DNA of 10,396 bases, from positions 1 through 10,396 of the forward strand of contig JAGHGS010000072.1 in NCBI GenBank assembly GCA_017888105.1, read 5' to 3'. Source of the DNA: Bacilli bacterium. Its GTDB lineage: Bacteria > Bacillota_I > Bacilli_A > RF39 > UBA660. Position numbers and translations under genes: made by a program. The notes below the pieces were generated by a model. It was not told the DNA's origin and ran no database searches. It saw nothing but the letters and a program-made list of their open reading frames with translations. Of this stretch, positions 1-5,556 are shown one piece after another (position 1 is the first letter of the stretch; every line of letters begins with the position of its first letter).

Positions 1-64
1 AATATACTTTATGAATTTTATGAATTGGTGTTTCTTTTAAAACATTTTTACCACATACAAGCAT
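1..64 (-). CDS. rlmB: RlmB/TrmH-family 23S rRNA 2'-O-methyltransferase, N-terminal fragment (runs off left edge)
   Basis: Only the first 21 codons are inside the window. They read MLVCGKNVLKETPIHKIHKVY. The opening 'GKNVLKE' followed by a basic 'KIHKVY' strand is typical of the substrate-binding (L30e-like) domain that starts RlmB-type SPOUT methyltransferases, which methylate a guanosine ribose in 23S rRNA. The catalytic SPOUT knot would lie outside the window and cannot be checked. The ATG at 64 is preceded by AGGTGA (74-69) with 4 bases between. A promoter (110-82) sits directly upstream, so this gene is its own unit and not part of the murD-amylase mRNA. The family call rests on about 20 residues; another SPOUT methyltransferase such as a TrmH paralogue is possible. 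Confidence 0.6.
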   Translation of the reverse strand, partial: MLVCGKNVLKETPIHKIHKVY

Positions 65-81
65 TTTATCACCTATGGGTT

Positions 82-110
82 AGTATAGCAAAAAATTAAA
101 AAAAAGTAAA
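82..110 (-). promoter_or_regulatory. Sigma-A type promoter of the rlmB-like gene
   Basis: A -35 box TTTACT (110-105), a 17-base spacer and a -10 box TATACT (87-82) precede the gene. The predicted start of transcription, near 75, falls at the Shine-Dalgarno AGGTGA (74-69), so the leader would be about 11 bases. The -35 box lies inside the 3' arm of the terminator of the preceding gene. Confidence 0.6.
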
Positions 111-130
111 GTTTTGGTTCTTTACTTTTT
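98..130 (-). terminator. Intrinsic terminator of the murD-amylase operon
   Basis: On the minus strand the arm AAAAAGTAAAG (130-120) pairs perfectly over 11 bp with CTTTACTTTTT (111-101) around the loop AACCAAAA, followed by more T residues. The stem is AU-rich but long. The TAA stop of the amylase-family gene (124-122) is embedded in the 5' arm, so the coding region ends inside its own terminator. Confidence 0.7.
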
Positions 131-1024
131 CCTTACTCTTGTAAGTCCATGGGCTTTTTTTATTCTTCCATCTAGCCATAATGAATCATTTGGCCTTATA
201 TAGAAAAGAGTATTATCATAATATTTCACTAAATTACAATAATCATTAATTACTTTATCGGTACTCCAAAATTTAGAATAGCCTAAAGAGTCTTCACTTA
301 GATAAGTATCGTGAGTTTCAATAAATTTAACCATTTTTTCTCTATTTGTTCCATCATAGTTTCCTAATACGTACATATACTTGGCATATTCATCAATAAT
401 TTTGGGATTTTCTTCAAATATTACTTCTCCATATAAGAATAATCCATATTTTTTTAATCGATAAATTAGATTGGGCCAAAAACGATATCCTTCACTTGGT
501 AATCCAATTGATTTGGCTGCATCAAAACGAAAACCAGTTATACCACAGTCAATTAGTTCATTTAAGAATTCAACAATCATGTCTTCGACATCTTGATTAT
601 AAACATTTAAACCTGGTAAGTTCATACAGTGATGGATTACATCATATCTATTATGCCAATCCGTAACATTTATTCTTTCTTTCCAATATGCTGGATTATT
701 TCTTAATACCGGATCTACCTTTTCATGAGGAATTAAAGGATTATGATTATCGGCTCCCATATGATTGATAATAGCATCAGCATAAACTCTTAAACCAATT
801 TTTTCACATTCCATGCAAAATTTGGTTAATTCTTCTTTTGTTCCATAGACATTACCTATGTTAAAACTAATTGGTTGATATGCCTTCCACCAAACCGTTT
901 TATCTTCTTCTTTTAGTGGTTCTATTGGAGGTATTTGAATGGCATCAAATCCAAGACTCTTTATCTTTTCTATTTTTTGTTCAGTTTCCTTAATGGTTTC
1001 TGGGAAACTATAGACTATTCTCAT
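122..1024 (-). CDS. Short GH13 alpha-amylase-family glycoside hydrolase
   Basis: A 300-residue cytoplasmic enzyme (no signal peptide) predicted to cleave or transfer alpha-glucan linkages. The four conserved GH13 regions are visible: region I DAIINH (83-88), region II GFRFDAAKS with the nucleophile Asp168, region III LYGEVIF with the general acid Glu200, and region IV FIETHD with His238-Asp239 as transition-state stabiliser. The catalytic triad is therefore intact. The protein stops soon after the end of the barrel and has no C-terminal beta-sandwich, which makes it short for the family (usually 400-500 residues or more). It starts without a first-strand extension, so it is a minimal barrel. 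I chose the ATG at 1024 over a GTG at 1033, which overlaps the end of murD. The ATG lies one base after the murD stop and has only a weak purine stretch upstream, so translation is probably coupled to murD. Substrate cannot be told from sequence. Confidence 0.85.
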   Translation of the reverse strand: MRIVYSFPETIKETEQKIEKIKSLGFDAIQIPPIEPLKEEDKTVWWKAYQPISFNIGNVYGTKEELTKFCMECEKIGLRVYADAIINHMGADNHNPLIPHEKVDPVLRNNPAYWKERINVTDWHNRYDVIHHCMNLPGLNVYNQDVEDMIVEFLNELIDCGITGFRFDAAKSIGLPSEGYRFWPNLIYRLKKYGLFLYGEVIFEENPKIIDEYAKYMYVLGNYDGTNREKMVKFIETHDTYLSEDSLGYSKFWSTDKVINDYCNLVKYYDNTLFYIRPNDSLWLDGRIKKAHGLTRVRKK

Positions 1025-1025
1025 A

Positions 1026-2354
1026 CTACACACTTTCTAAATTATTTACAATACTTTTAAATTCGTCTCCCCTGTCTTCAAACTTTAAATATTGATCCCA
1101 TGAAGCCGATGCTGGAGATAATAAAACAATATCCCCTTTTTTAACATTTTCTTTTACTTTTTCCATAGCTTCTTTTAAAGTTGCAAATTCATAAGATTCA
1201 ATTTTTTCCTTTTTGGCAAAATCCATAATTCTTCCTCGAACCTCTCCTATTGCATAAATACATTTTACTTTGGATAAGTAAGGAGTTAAATCATTAAAGT
1301 CTTGACTTCTTTCCATTCCTCCTAATATTAAATGAATGTTATCATCAAAGCTTTTTAAAGCAGTAATTGTTGAGACTGGATTTGTTGATTTGGAATCATT
1401 GTAATAGCTTACCCCATTTTTGGTATTTACATATTCCAAACGATGTTCTACTCCTTTAAATTCTTTTAAAACTTCTTTCACATACTTAAAATCAATCTTT
1501 AAAATTTTGGCTATTAAATATGTTACTAAAATGTTTTCATAGTTATGATTTCCCTTTAAAATAATATCTTCTGTGTCTATTACTGGTGTATTATCCACAT
1601 AAATTTTTTCTTCTGTATAATAGTTTGCTTCGTTATTAAAATAATATTTTGTAGATTCTATATCTTTTGTTAATTCCATAGAATCATAATTTGATGCATT
1701 TATGATCGCAAGATCTTCACTTGTATGATGGTTAAATATTTTCTTTTTTACACTTTTATAGTTTTCATAAGAACCATGATAATCTAAGTGAGTTGGACAA
1801 AGATTGGTTAAAATACTTATATCGGTTTTAAAATCGTTCATATCAATTAATTGATGATCTGATATTTCTAGTAATAAAATATCATTTTCTTGTAAATCAT
1901 TCACTATTTTTGATAAAGGAGTTCCAATATTACCACCTAATTTTACAGAAATACCAGCTTTTTTTAGTACTTCAAAAATCAGAGATGTCGTAGTTGTTTT
2001 TCCATTACTTCCTGTTACTCCAATAATTTTTATGGGATGTTTTATATAATGGTATGCTACTTCCATTTCATTTACAACAGGAATATTTAATTCTCTTGCT
2101 TTTTTTATGCAGGGATGAAATGGAAAAACAGCAGGGTTTTTAATTAGTATATCAAAAGAAGTATCAAGTATATTTTCTGGTTCATTTGTTTTTATAAATT
2201 CAATTCCTAATTCTTTTAATTCTTCTATTTGATTTTTATCTTGATCTTTCATATCGGTTATATATATGCTATTATTACCTTTACTTAATAATTTGGCTAC
2301 TTCATAACCACTTCGAGCCATTCCTAATATTAATACTTTTTTATTTTCTATCAC
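1026..2354 (-). CDS. murD: UDP-N-acetylmuramoyl-L-alanine--D-glutamate ligase MurD
   Basis: Cytoplasmic ATP-dependent Mur ligase that adds D-glutamate to UDP-MurNAc-L-Ala in peptidoglycan precursor synthesis. Numbering from the GTG at 2354 (442 aa): N-terminal Rossmann segment KKVLILGMARSG (5-16), ATP loop GVTGSNGKTTTT (112-123), KLGGNIGTPL (138-147), HLDYHGSYENY (189-199) next to the lysine-rich stretch expected to hold the carbamylated Lys, the MurD signature NDSKSTNP (319-326), GGMERSQDF (345-353) and LSPASASWDQ near the C-terminus. Length and motifs are all normal. An in-frame GTG at 2363 also exists, but it lies inside the Shine-Dalgarno AGGTGA (2365-2360). The GTG at 2354, 5 bases after that site, is the better start. 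The gene lies outside a division/cell-wall (dcw) cluster and heads a two-gene unit with the GH13 enzyme. Confidence 0.95.
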   Translation of the reverse strand: MIENKKVLILGMARSGYEVAKLLSKGNNSIYITDMKDQDKNQIEELKELGIEFIKTNEPENILDTSFDILIKNPAVFPFHPCIKKARELNIPVVNEMEVAYHYIKHPIKIIGVTGSNGKTTTTSLIFEVLKKAGISVKLGGNIGTPLSKIVNDLQENDILLLEISDHQLIDMNDFKTDISILTNLCPTHLDYHGSYENYKSVKKKIFNHHTSEDLAIINASNYDSMELTKDIESTKYYFNNEANYYTEEKIYVDNTPVIDTEDIILKGNHNYENILVTYLIAKILKIDFKYVKEVLKEFKGVEHRLEYVNTKNGVSYYNDSKSTNPVSTITALKSFDDNIHLILGGMERSQDFNDLTPYLSKVKCIYAIGEVRGRIMDFAKKEKIESYEFATLKEAMEKVKENVKKGDIVLLSPASASWDQYLKFEDRGDEFKSIVNNLESV

Positions 2355-2371
2355 TTTTATCACCTAACTTA

Positions 2372-2400
2372 ATTATATTCTAAATTACAAAAAAAAGCAA
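2372..2400 (-). promoter_or_regulatory. Sigma-A type promoter of murD
   Basis: TTGCTT (2400-2395), 17 bases, then a perfect TATAAT (2377-2372). The predicted transcription start coincides with the Shine-Dalgarno of murD, which gives a leader of about 11 bases. The -35 box is part of the 3' arm of the terminator of the upstream gene. Confidence 0.65.
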
Positions 2401-2415
2401 TTTTATCTTGCTTTT
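2389..2415 (-). terminator. Intrinsic terminator of the metalloprotease-like gene
   Basis: AAAAGCAA (2415-2408), loop GATAAAA, TTGCTTTT (2400-2393), then four further T. The perfect 8-bp stem starts inside the last codons, with the stop TAA (2405-2403) in the loop. Confidence 0.7.
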
Positions 2416-4481
2416 ATTTCCTTTTGTTCATTGACATAATTTGTAATTAAATTCGTTATTTCTGGTATTGTGAGGCTGTATTCTGTTTGTTCTTCATTTA
2501 TAAGATGATAGTAATTAAGAATCGTATATAAACTTATATCTTCATCTATTTCGATATCTAAAAAAATTAGAGCTGGAGATAATTTTGTTCCATAATCTGT
2601 TTTCATTACTTTAAAATCACTTAAATAACCTTTTCCACCTCTATAATCATCTATAATTGTCATTATATATAATGGGGTTACTTTTATTTCTTTTCCTTCG
2701 ATTTCTAGATTTCGAAAAGAAGAAGAAACTTCTAATAAATAACTATTATTTAATATGTATGATAATTCAATTTTATCGGTTATTTGGTATTCTTTCATAT
2801 AAGAATATAAAGTAACATAATTGGATAAATGAAGTAATGATTTATCCGTTTTGTATATGATTTTTTGATCTTTATCGGTAATTAAAAAACCTACTTGATC
2901 TTGAGCATTTTTTCCTATTTGGATATATAAGTTTGATGGATTTTCTTCTATTAAAAGTTTGTTATTCAAATAGATTGGTACACTTTTATAATCGGCATCG
3001 CTAATATTTCCATAATCTTTTATTGTTTTTTGCCAAAATTCATTGGTACCGAAGATATTTGAATATTGTAAATAAGCTAATGAAAGTTGATAGCTAAAAT
3101 TAGAAAAAGAACGTATCATATCTATGTTTGAAAAATCGATTTCTTTTTCTTTATTGTTATCTAAGATTATATATTTATTCATTTGATTTGGTATTATTTT
3201 TCCTATATAGATTTGCTCTTCTGTTCCAATTATATAGGAAAAGTCTTGATAAGGTTCTGTTATTTTATTTAATTCTTCTTTAGAAATCGTAGAATATCCT
3301 AATTGTGTTAATCTAGAATTATATTTATTTAAATATTCTTCAAATAAAATGTTATTTTGATCTAGTAATAGAGCAAAGTTTATAAATGATTCATATGGAT
3401 GTTCAGGATTTATCTTTAAAAGGGCTAATGAAAATAATTCTTCTAATAATCCTTCACTAGAAGAAAGTGGTATTGTTACCCCTAAATTTGTATAAGAATC
3501 TTTCATAGAATCTATTGCACTACAAATATAATTAAAGTCTATACTTGAATATTTTTCTTTTAATTGCTCTATTAATTTATCGATTCCATATCGCATATAA
3601 TCTTCATAAGTAAAATCTGTATAAGTCATGAAATAATCTAATATAAGCCCTTCATTAATATAAGTATTTATTTCAGATGAAAGCATATATGATACTTTAT
3701 TGGTCATTGCTTCATTAAGAGCTCTATACCTTGATACTCGGTAAATTCCTAAATCGGGCCAATAAAAAGTCCACATAACATGAGCAAATTCATGATATAG
3801 AGTCTTTAATGAAACATTTGGACTTAAATTTACAGTATTTGTTACAGAATCGTAATTTGCTACCGTAAATTCACTAAATTGGGAATGAAAATCTTGTTCC
3901 GTCAATTCATTTATTTTTAATGTTTTTATATTTTCATAAAATACTCTTAAATCAATATTTGGATATTCTTCACAAACTTTATTTATTAAATTTTTCATAA
4001 TTTCTTTGTAGTAATTGCTGATGTTGTTGTTACTTTCTATTGCTAAAATTACTTGTTCTTTAGAAATATCAGTGTATCCTAAGATATTATCTAATTCTTT
4101 TAAATCATTAATAAATTGTAATTCTGGGGTTGTATCCTCTTCTATTAGTGTAATTTCTTCTTCTGTTATTTCTACTTGATAATTTTTAAAAATTTCTTCT
4201 AAAGTGTTGCTTAGAGAAGAAGTAACTACTGTTAGGGCTAACACTCCACTTGCAAAGCGAATTTTTTCTTTAAAAAAGTAATCTTTTAAATCGGAAGATA
4301 AGAAAGGATTATGGATATTATAGATGTGATTTAAAATTTTAAAATCTTCTAATGTGGGATAAATATATTCGCCTTTTTGATCTTTTTGTAAAAACGTACG
4401 GCGATTATGATTATCTATAAATATTGTAAATATTTTATTGTTATATGTGATATCAAATAGTTTTTTATATGTTATATTCAT
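2403..4481 (-). CDS. Membrane-anchored gluzincin-type zinc metalloprotease-like protein
   Basis: A 692-residue protein not matched to a named family. It has a zinc-protease signature: YHEFAH with His230, Glu231 and His234, followed 23 residues later by LNEAMT, whose Glu257 fits the third zinc ligand of gluzincins. One weak hydrophobic segment (76-92) follows a basic stretch. If it spans the membrane, the first 70 residues are cytoplasmic and the protease domain is outside. Residues 10-55 (FDITYNNKIF to ILNHIYN) form a compact aromatic-rich domain of unknown role. The part after residue 400 is beta-rich, without recognisable motifs. I chose the ATG at 4481, 5 bases after AGGTGA (4492-4487); the in-frame GTG at 4490 is inside that site. 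The gene has its own promoter and terminator. Proteolytic activity and substrate are inferred from motif spacing only. A catalytically dead scaffold is possible, but all ligands are present. Confidence 0.6.
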   Translation of the reverse strand: MNITYKKLFDITYNNKIFTIFIDNHNRRTFLQKDQKGEYIYPTLEDFKILNHIYNIHNPFLSSDLKDYFFKEKIRFASGVLALTVVTSSLSNTLEEIFKNYQVEITEEEITLIEEDTTPELQFINDLKELDNILGYTDISKEQVILAIESNNNISNYYKEIMKNLINKVCEEYPNIDLRVFYENIKTLKINELTEQDFHSQFSEFTVANYDSVTNTVNLSPNVSLKTLYHEFAHVMWTFYWPDLGIYRVSRYRALNEAMTNKVSYMLSSEINTYINEGLILDYFMTYTDFTYEDYMRYGIDKLIEQLKEKYSSIDFNYICSAIDSMKDSYTNLGVTIPLSSSEGLLEELFSLALLKINPEHPYESFINFALLLDQNNILFEEYLNKYNSRLTQLGYSTISKEELNKITEPYQDFSYIIGTEEQIYIGKIIPNQMNKYIILDNNKEKEIDFSNIDMIRSFSNFSYQLSLAYLQYSNIFGTNEFWQKTIKDYGNISDADYKSVPIYLNNKLLIEENPSNLYIQIGKNAQDQVGFLITDKDQKIIYKTDKSLLHLSNYVTLYSYMKEYQITDKIELSYILNNSYLLEVSSSFRNLEIEGKEIKVTPLYIMTIIDDYRGGKGYLSDFKVMKTDYGTKLSPALIFLDIEIDEDISLYTILNYYHLINEEQTEYSLTIPEITNLITNYVNEQKEIKAR

Positions 4482-4497
4482 TCTTTTCACCTATTTT

Positions 4498-4526
4498 ATT
4501 ATACTAAAAAGCAATTTAAAAAGCAA
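4498..4526 (-). promoter_or_regulatory. Sigma-A type promoter of the metalloprotease-like gene
   Basis: TTGCTT (4526-4521), 17 bases, TATAAT (4503-4498): the same boxes and spacing as the murD promoter. The start of transcription is predicted at about 4491, at the Shine-Dalgarno. The -35 box lies in the terminator stem of the preceding gene. Confidence 0.6.
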
Positions 4527-4528
4527 TT
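4505..4528. repeat. Perfect 12-bp tandem repeat (two copies)
   Basis: The unit TAAAAAGCAATT occurs twice head to tail (4505-4516 and 4517-4528). Read on the minus strand, each copy contains the terminator 3' arm plus a T-run, so the terminator arm of the 4527-5114 gene is duplicated just before the next promoter's -10 box. Confidence 0.9.
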
Positions 4529-4546
4529 AACTCATCATAATTGCTT
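4518..4546 (-). terminator. Intrinsic terminator of the glucosaminidase-like gene
   Basis: AAGCAATTA (4546-4538), loop TGATGAGT, TAATTGCTT (4529-4521), then TTT. The perfect 9-bp stem includes the last codons, with the stop at 4529-4527. A duplicated 3' arm with five T lies 12 bases further on and could serve as an alternative partner. Confidence 0.65.
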
Positions 4547-5114
4547 CTACATAATAATATACATCATCATGCCAATTTGGATTGGCTGCATATTTGGTAT
4601 TTATTGCCTCTGGTGTAGTTAATCCTCTTGCATAATAATTATTGGCTAGATTATTGATAAAAGCTTCTAAACCTGCTTCTAATGACTCAAAAGAAGCATA
4701 TCTACCACTACTAGCTTTCATCCCACCTACATTATTTGCATTACGTACTAGAGAACTACAAGTCCATTTACATCCTGTTTCAACTAGAATAATAGATGCT
4801 GCTACAACTGGGTCTACCCCTTTATCTATTGCTAATTTTGCAATCGTTGTTCCATATCCATCTAAACTAGAATTTAATACATTATCAATTTTTGCACTTA
4901 ATTCGGTTAATGTTAGACCTTCATAAACAATTGGTTCCTCTACTACTTCTTCTATTTTAGCATAACGGTCTAAAACGGTATCACTTCTATATAATACATT
5001 TTCAACAACAATATTTTCTACTAAAATCTTTTCTTTATTTTTTTCTTTGTATCCAATAATTAAACTACTTGTAATTAAAATAACAAATGCCATTTTAATA
5101 CATAACGGTTTCAT
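4527..5114 (-). CDS. Anchored glucosaminidase-like (GH73/lysozyme-fold) cell-wall hydrolase
   Basis: A 195-residue protein with a hydrophobic N-terminal segment (about 7-22) that would act as signal or anchor. No lipobox cysteine follows it. A linker of about 45 residues leads to a catalytic domain at 70-195. Features of glucosaminidase/lytic-enzyme domains are seen: AAIDxG-like start (KLAIDKGVDPVVAASIILVETG) with Glu112 as the probable catalytic acid, NNVGGMK (127-133), the 'SFESLEAGLEAFINNL' helix and a C-terminal YAANPNWHDDVYYYVEAI. It should cut glycan strands of peptidoglycan outside the membrane. Cys115 and Cys119 could form a disulfide. The ATG at 5114 follows AGGAGG (5130-5125) by 10 bases. 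At 195 aa it is a minimal enzyme, with no LysM or SH3 wall-binding domain. The exact bond cut (N-acetylglucosaminidase or lytic transglycosylase) is unsure. Confidence 0.75.
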   Translation of the reverse strand: MKPLCIKMAFVILITSSLIIGYKEKNKEKILVENIVVENVLYRSDTVLDRYAKIEEVVEEPIVYEGLTLTELSAKIDNVLNSSLDGYGTTIAKLAIDKGVDPVVAASIILVETGCKWTCSSLVRNANNVGGMKASSGRYASFESLEAGLEAFINNLANNYYARGLTTPEAINTKYAANPNWHDDVYYYVEAIMMS

Positions 5115-5130
5115 ATAATTACTTCCTCCT

Positions 5131-5146
5131 ACTTCATTTGCGAAGT
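5131..5146 (-). promoter_or_regulatory. Small hairpin in the leader of the glucosaminidase-like gene
   Basis: ACTTC / GAAGT arms (5 bp) around a 6-base loop lie immediately upstream of the AGGAGG ribosome site, inside a 39-base leader. This is the only minus-strand gene in the left half with a leader long enough to fold. The stem is short, so a regulatory role is a guess. Confidence 0.3.
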
Positions 5147-5153
5147 GATTAAT

Positions 5154-5182
5154 ATTTTACCATAGTTTATTTTATTTGTCAA
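5154..5182 (-). promoter_or_regulatory. Strong sigma-A promoter of the glucosaminidase-like gene
   Basis: A perfect TTGACA (5182-5177), 17 bases, then TAAAAT (5159-5154) with TG one base upstream (extended -10). This is the best minus-strand promoter in the left half. Confidence 0.75.
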
Positions 5183-5200
5183 ATTTACGCGTACAATTGT

Positions 5201-5497
5201 TTATATTTTTTCGATATCTAAAATATCTAGCATATTGATTCGATCGCCATTTAAACATAATAAATAATTTCCAGATTTGCCAACTATAGTTGTTTTAATC
5301 TCTCCATTTCTAGTTTGAATAAAAACATTACTTTTATACACATGATGAGGAGAAGCAAAAATTTGATTGATTTTTTCGTAAACGTTTATTTTTTTAGTAT
5401 GATTTCTTTCCTCATTTTTGCTAACATAAATGTCATTATTATTTCTTATATCTTTATCGATTGGGTTAGCATATACTCTTGGTAAATCTTTTTTCAT
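5201..5497 (-). CDS. 98-aa conserved-looking protein of unknown function
   Basis: I cannot assign a function. The N-terminal half (1-45, starting MKKDLPRVYANPIDKDIRNN) is polar and probably flexible. The C-terminal half (about 52-98, from VYKSNVFIQTRNGEIKTTIVGKSGNYLLCLNGDRINMLDI) alternates short hydrophobic strands with Gly/Asn turns, as in a small SH3- or Sm-like beta barrel. There is no signal peptide or membrane segment, so it should be cytoplasmic. The ATG at 5497 has GAGGTG (5510-5505) 7 bases upstream. It is transcribed divergently from the RodA-family gene and lies just upstream of the glucosaminidase-like gene, which has its own promoter. No clear terminator follows, so read-through is possible. 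The good ribosome site and coherent composition argue that it is real. Confidence 0.65.
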   Translation of the reverse strand: MKKDLPRVYANPIDKDIRNNNDIYVSKNEERNHTKKINVYEKINQIFASPHHVYKSNVFIQTRNGEIKTTIVGKSGNYLLCLNGDRINMLDILDIEKI

Positions 5498-5526
5498 TTT
5501 AGAACACCTCTATTACATTTTATGAT
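5498..5526 (+). promoter_or_regulatory. Possible promoter of the RodA-family gene
   Basis: TTTAGA (5498-5503), 17 bases, TATGAT (5521-5526). Only four of six bases match in the -35 box. It overlaps the ribosome site and -10 box of the divergent 98-aa gene, so the two could compete. Confidence 0.35.
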
Positions 5527-5544
5527 AAAACTTTCATTTTGAAA
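5517..5544 (-). promoter_or_regulatory. Possible promoter of the 98-aa gene
   Basis: TAAAAT (5522-5517) lies 6 bases upstream of GAGGTG, the same close -10 to ribosome-site distance seen at murD and the metalloprotease gene. The -35 candidate TTTCAA (5544-5539), with 16-base spacing, is poor. Confidence 0.35.
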
Positions 5545-5556
5545 CATAATAATAAT

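Noticed and set aside
4642..4926. 94-codon plus-strand open frame inside the glucosaminidase-like gene
   Set aside because: Antisense shadow of a gene with clear domain motifs; no ribosome site, no promoter, low-complexity translation.
5184..5194. ACGCGT-centred palindrome just upstream of the glucosaminidase promoter
   Set aside because: A short self-complementary site (TACGCGTA core), with no second copy or known regulator match in the window; could be chance.
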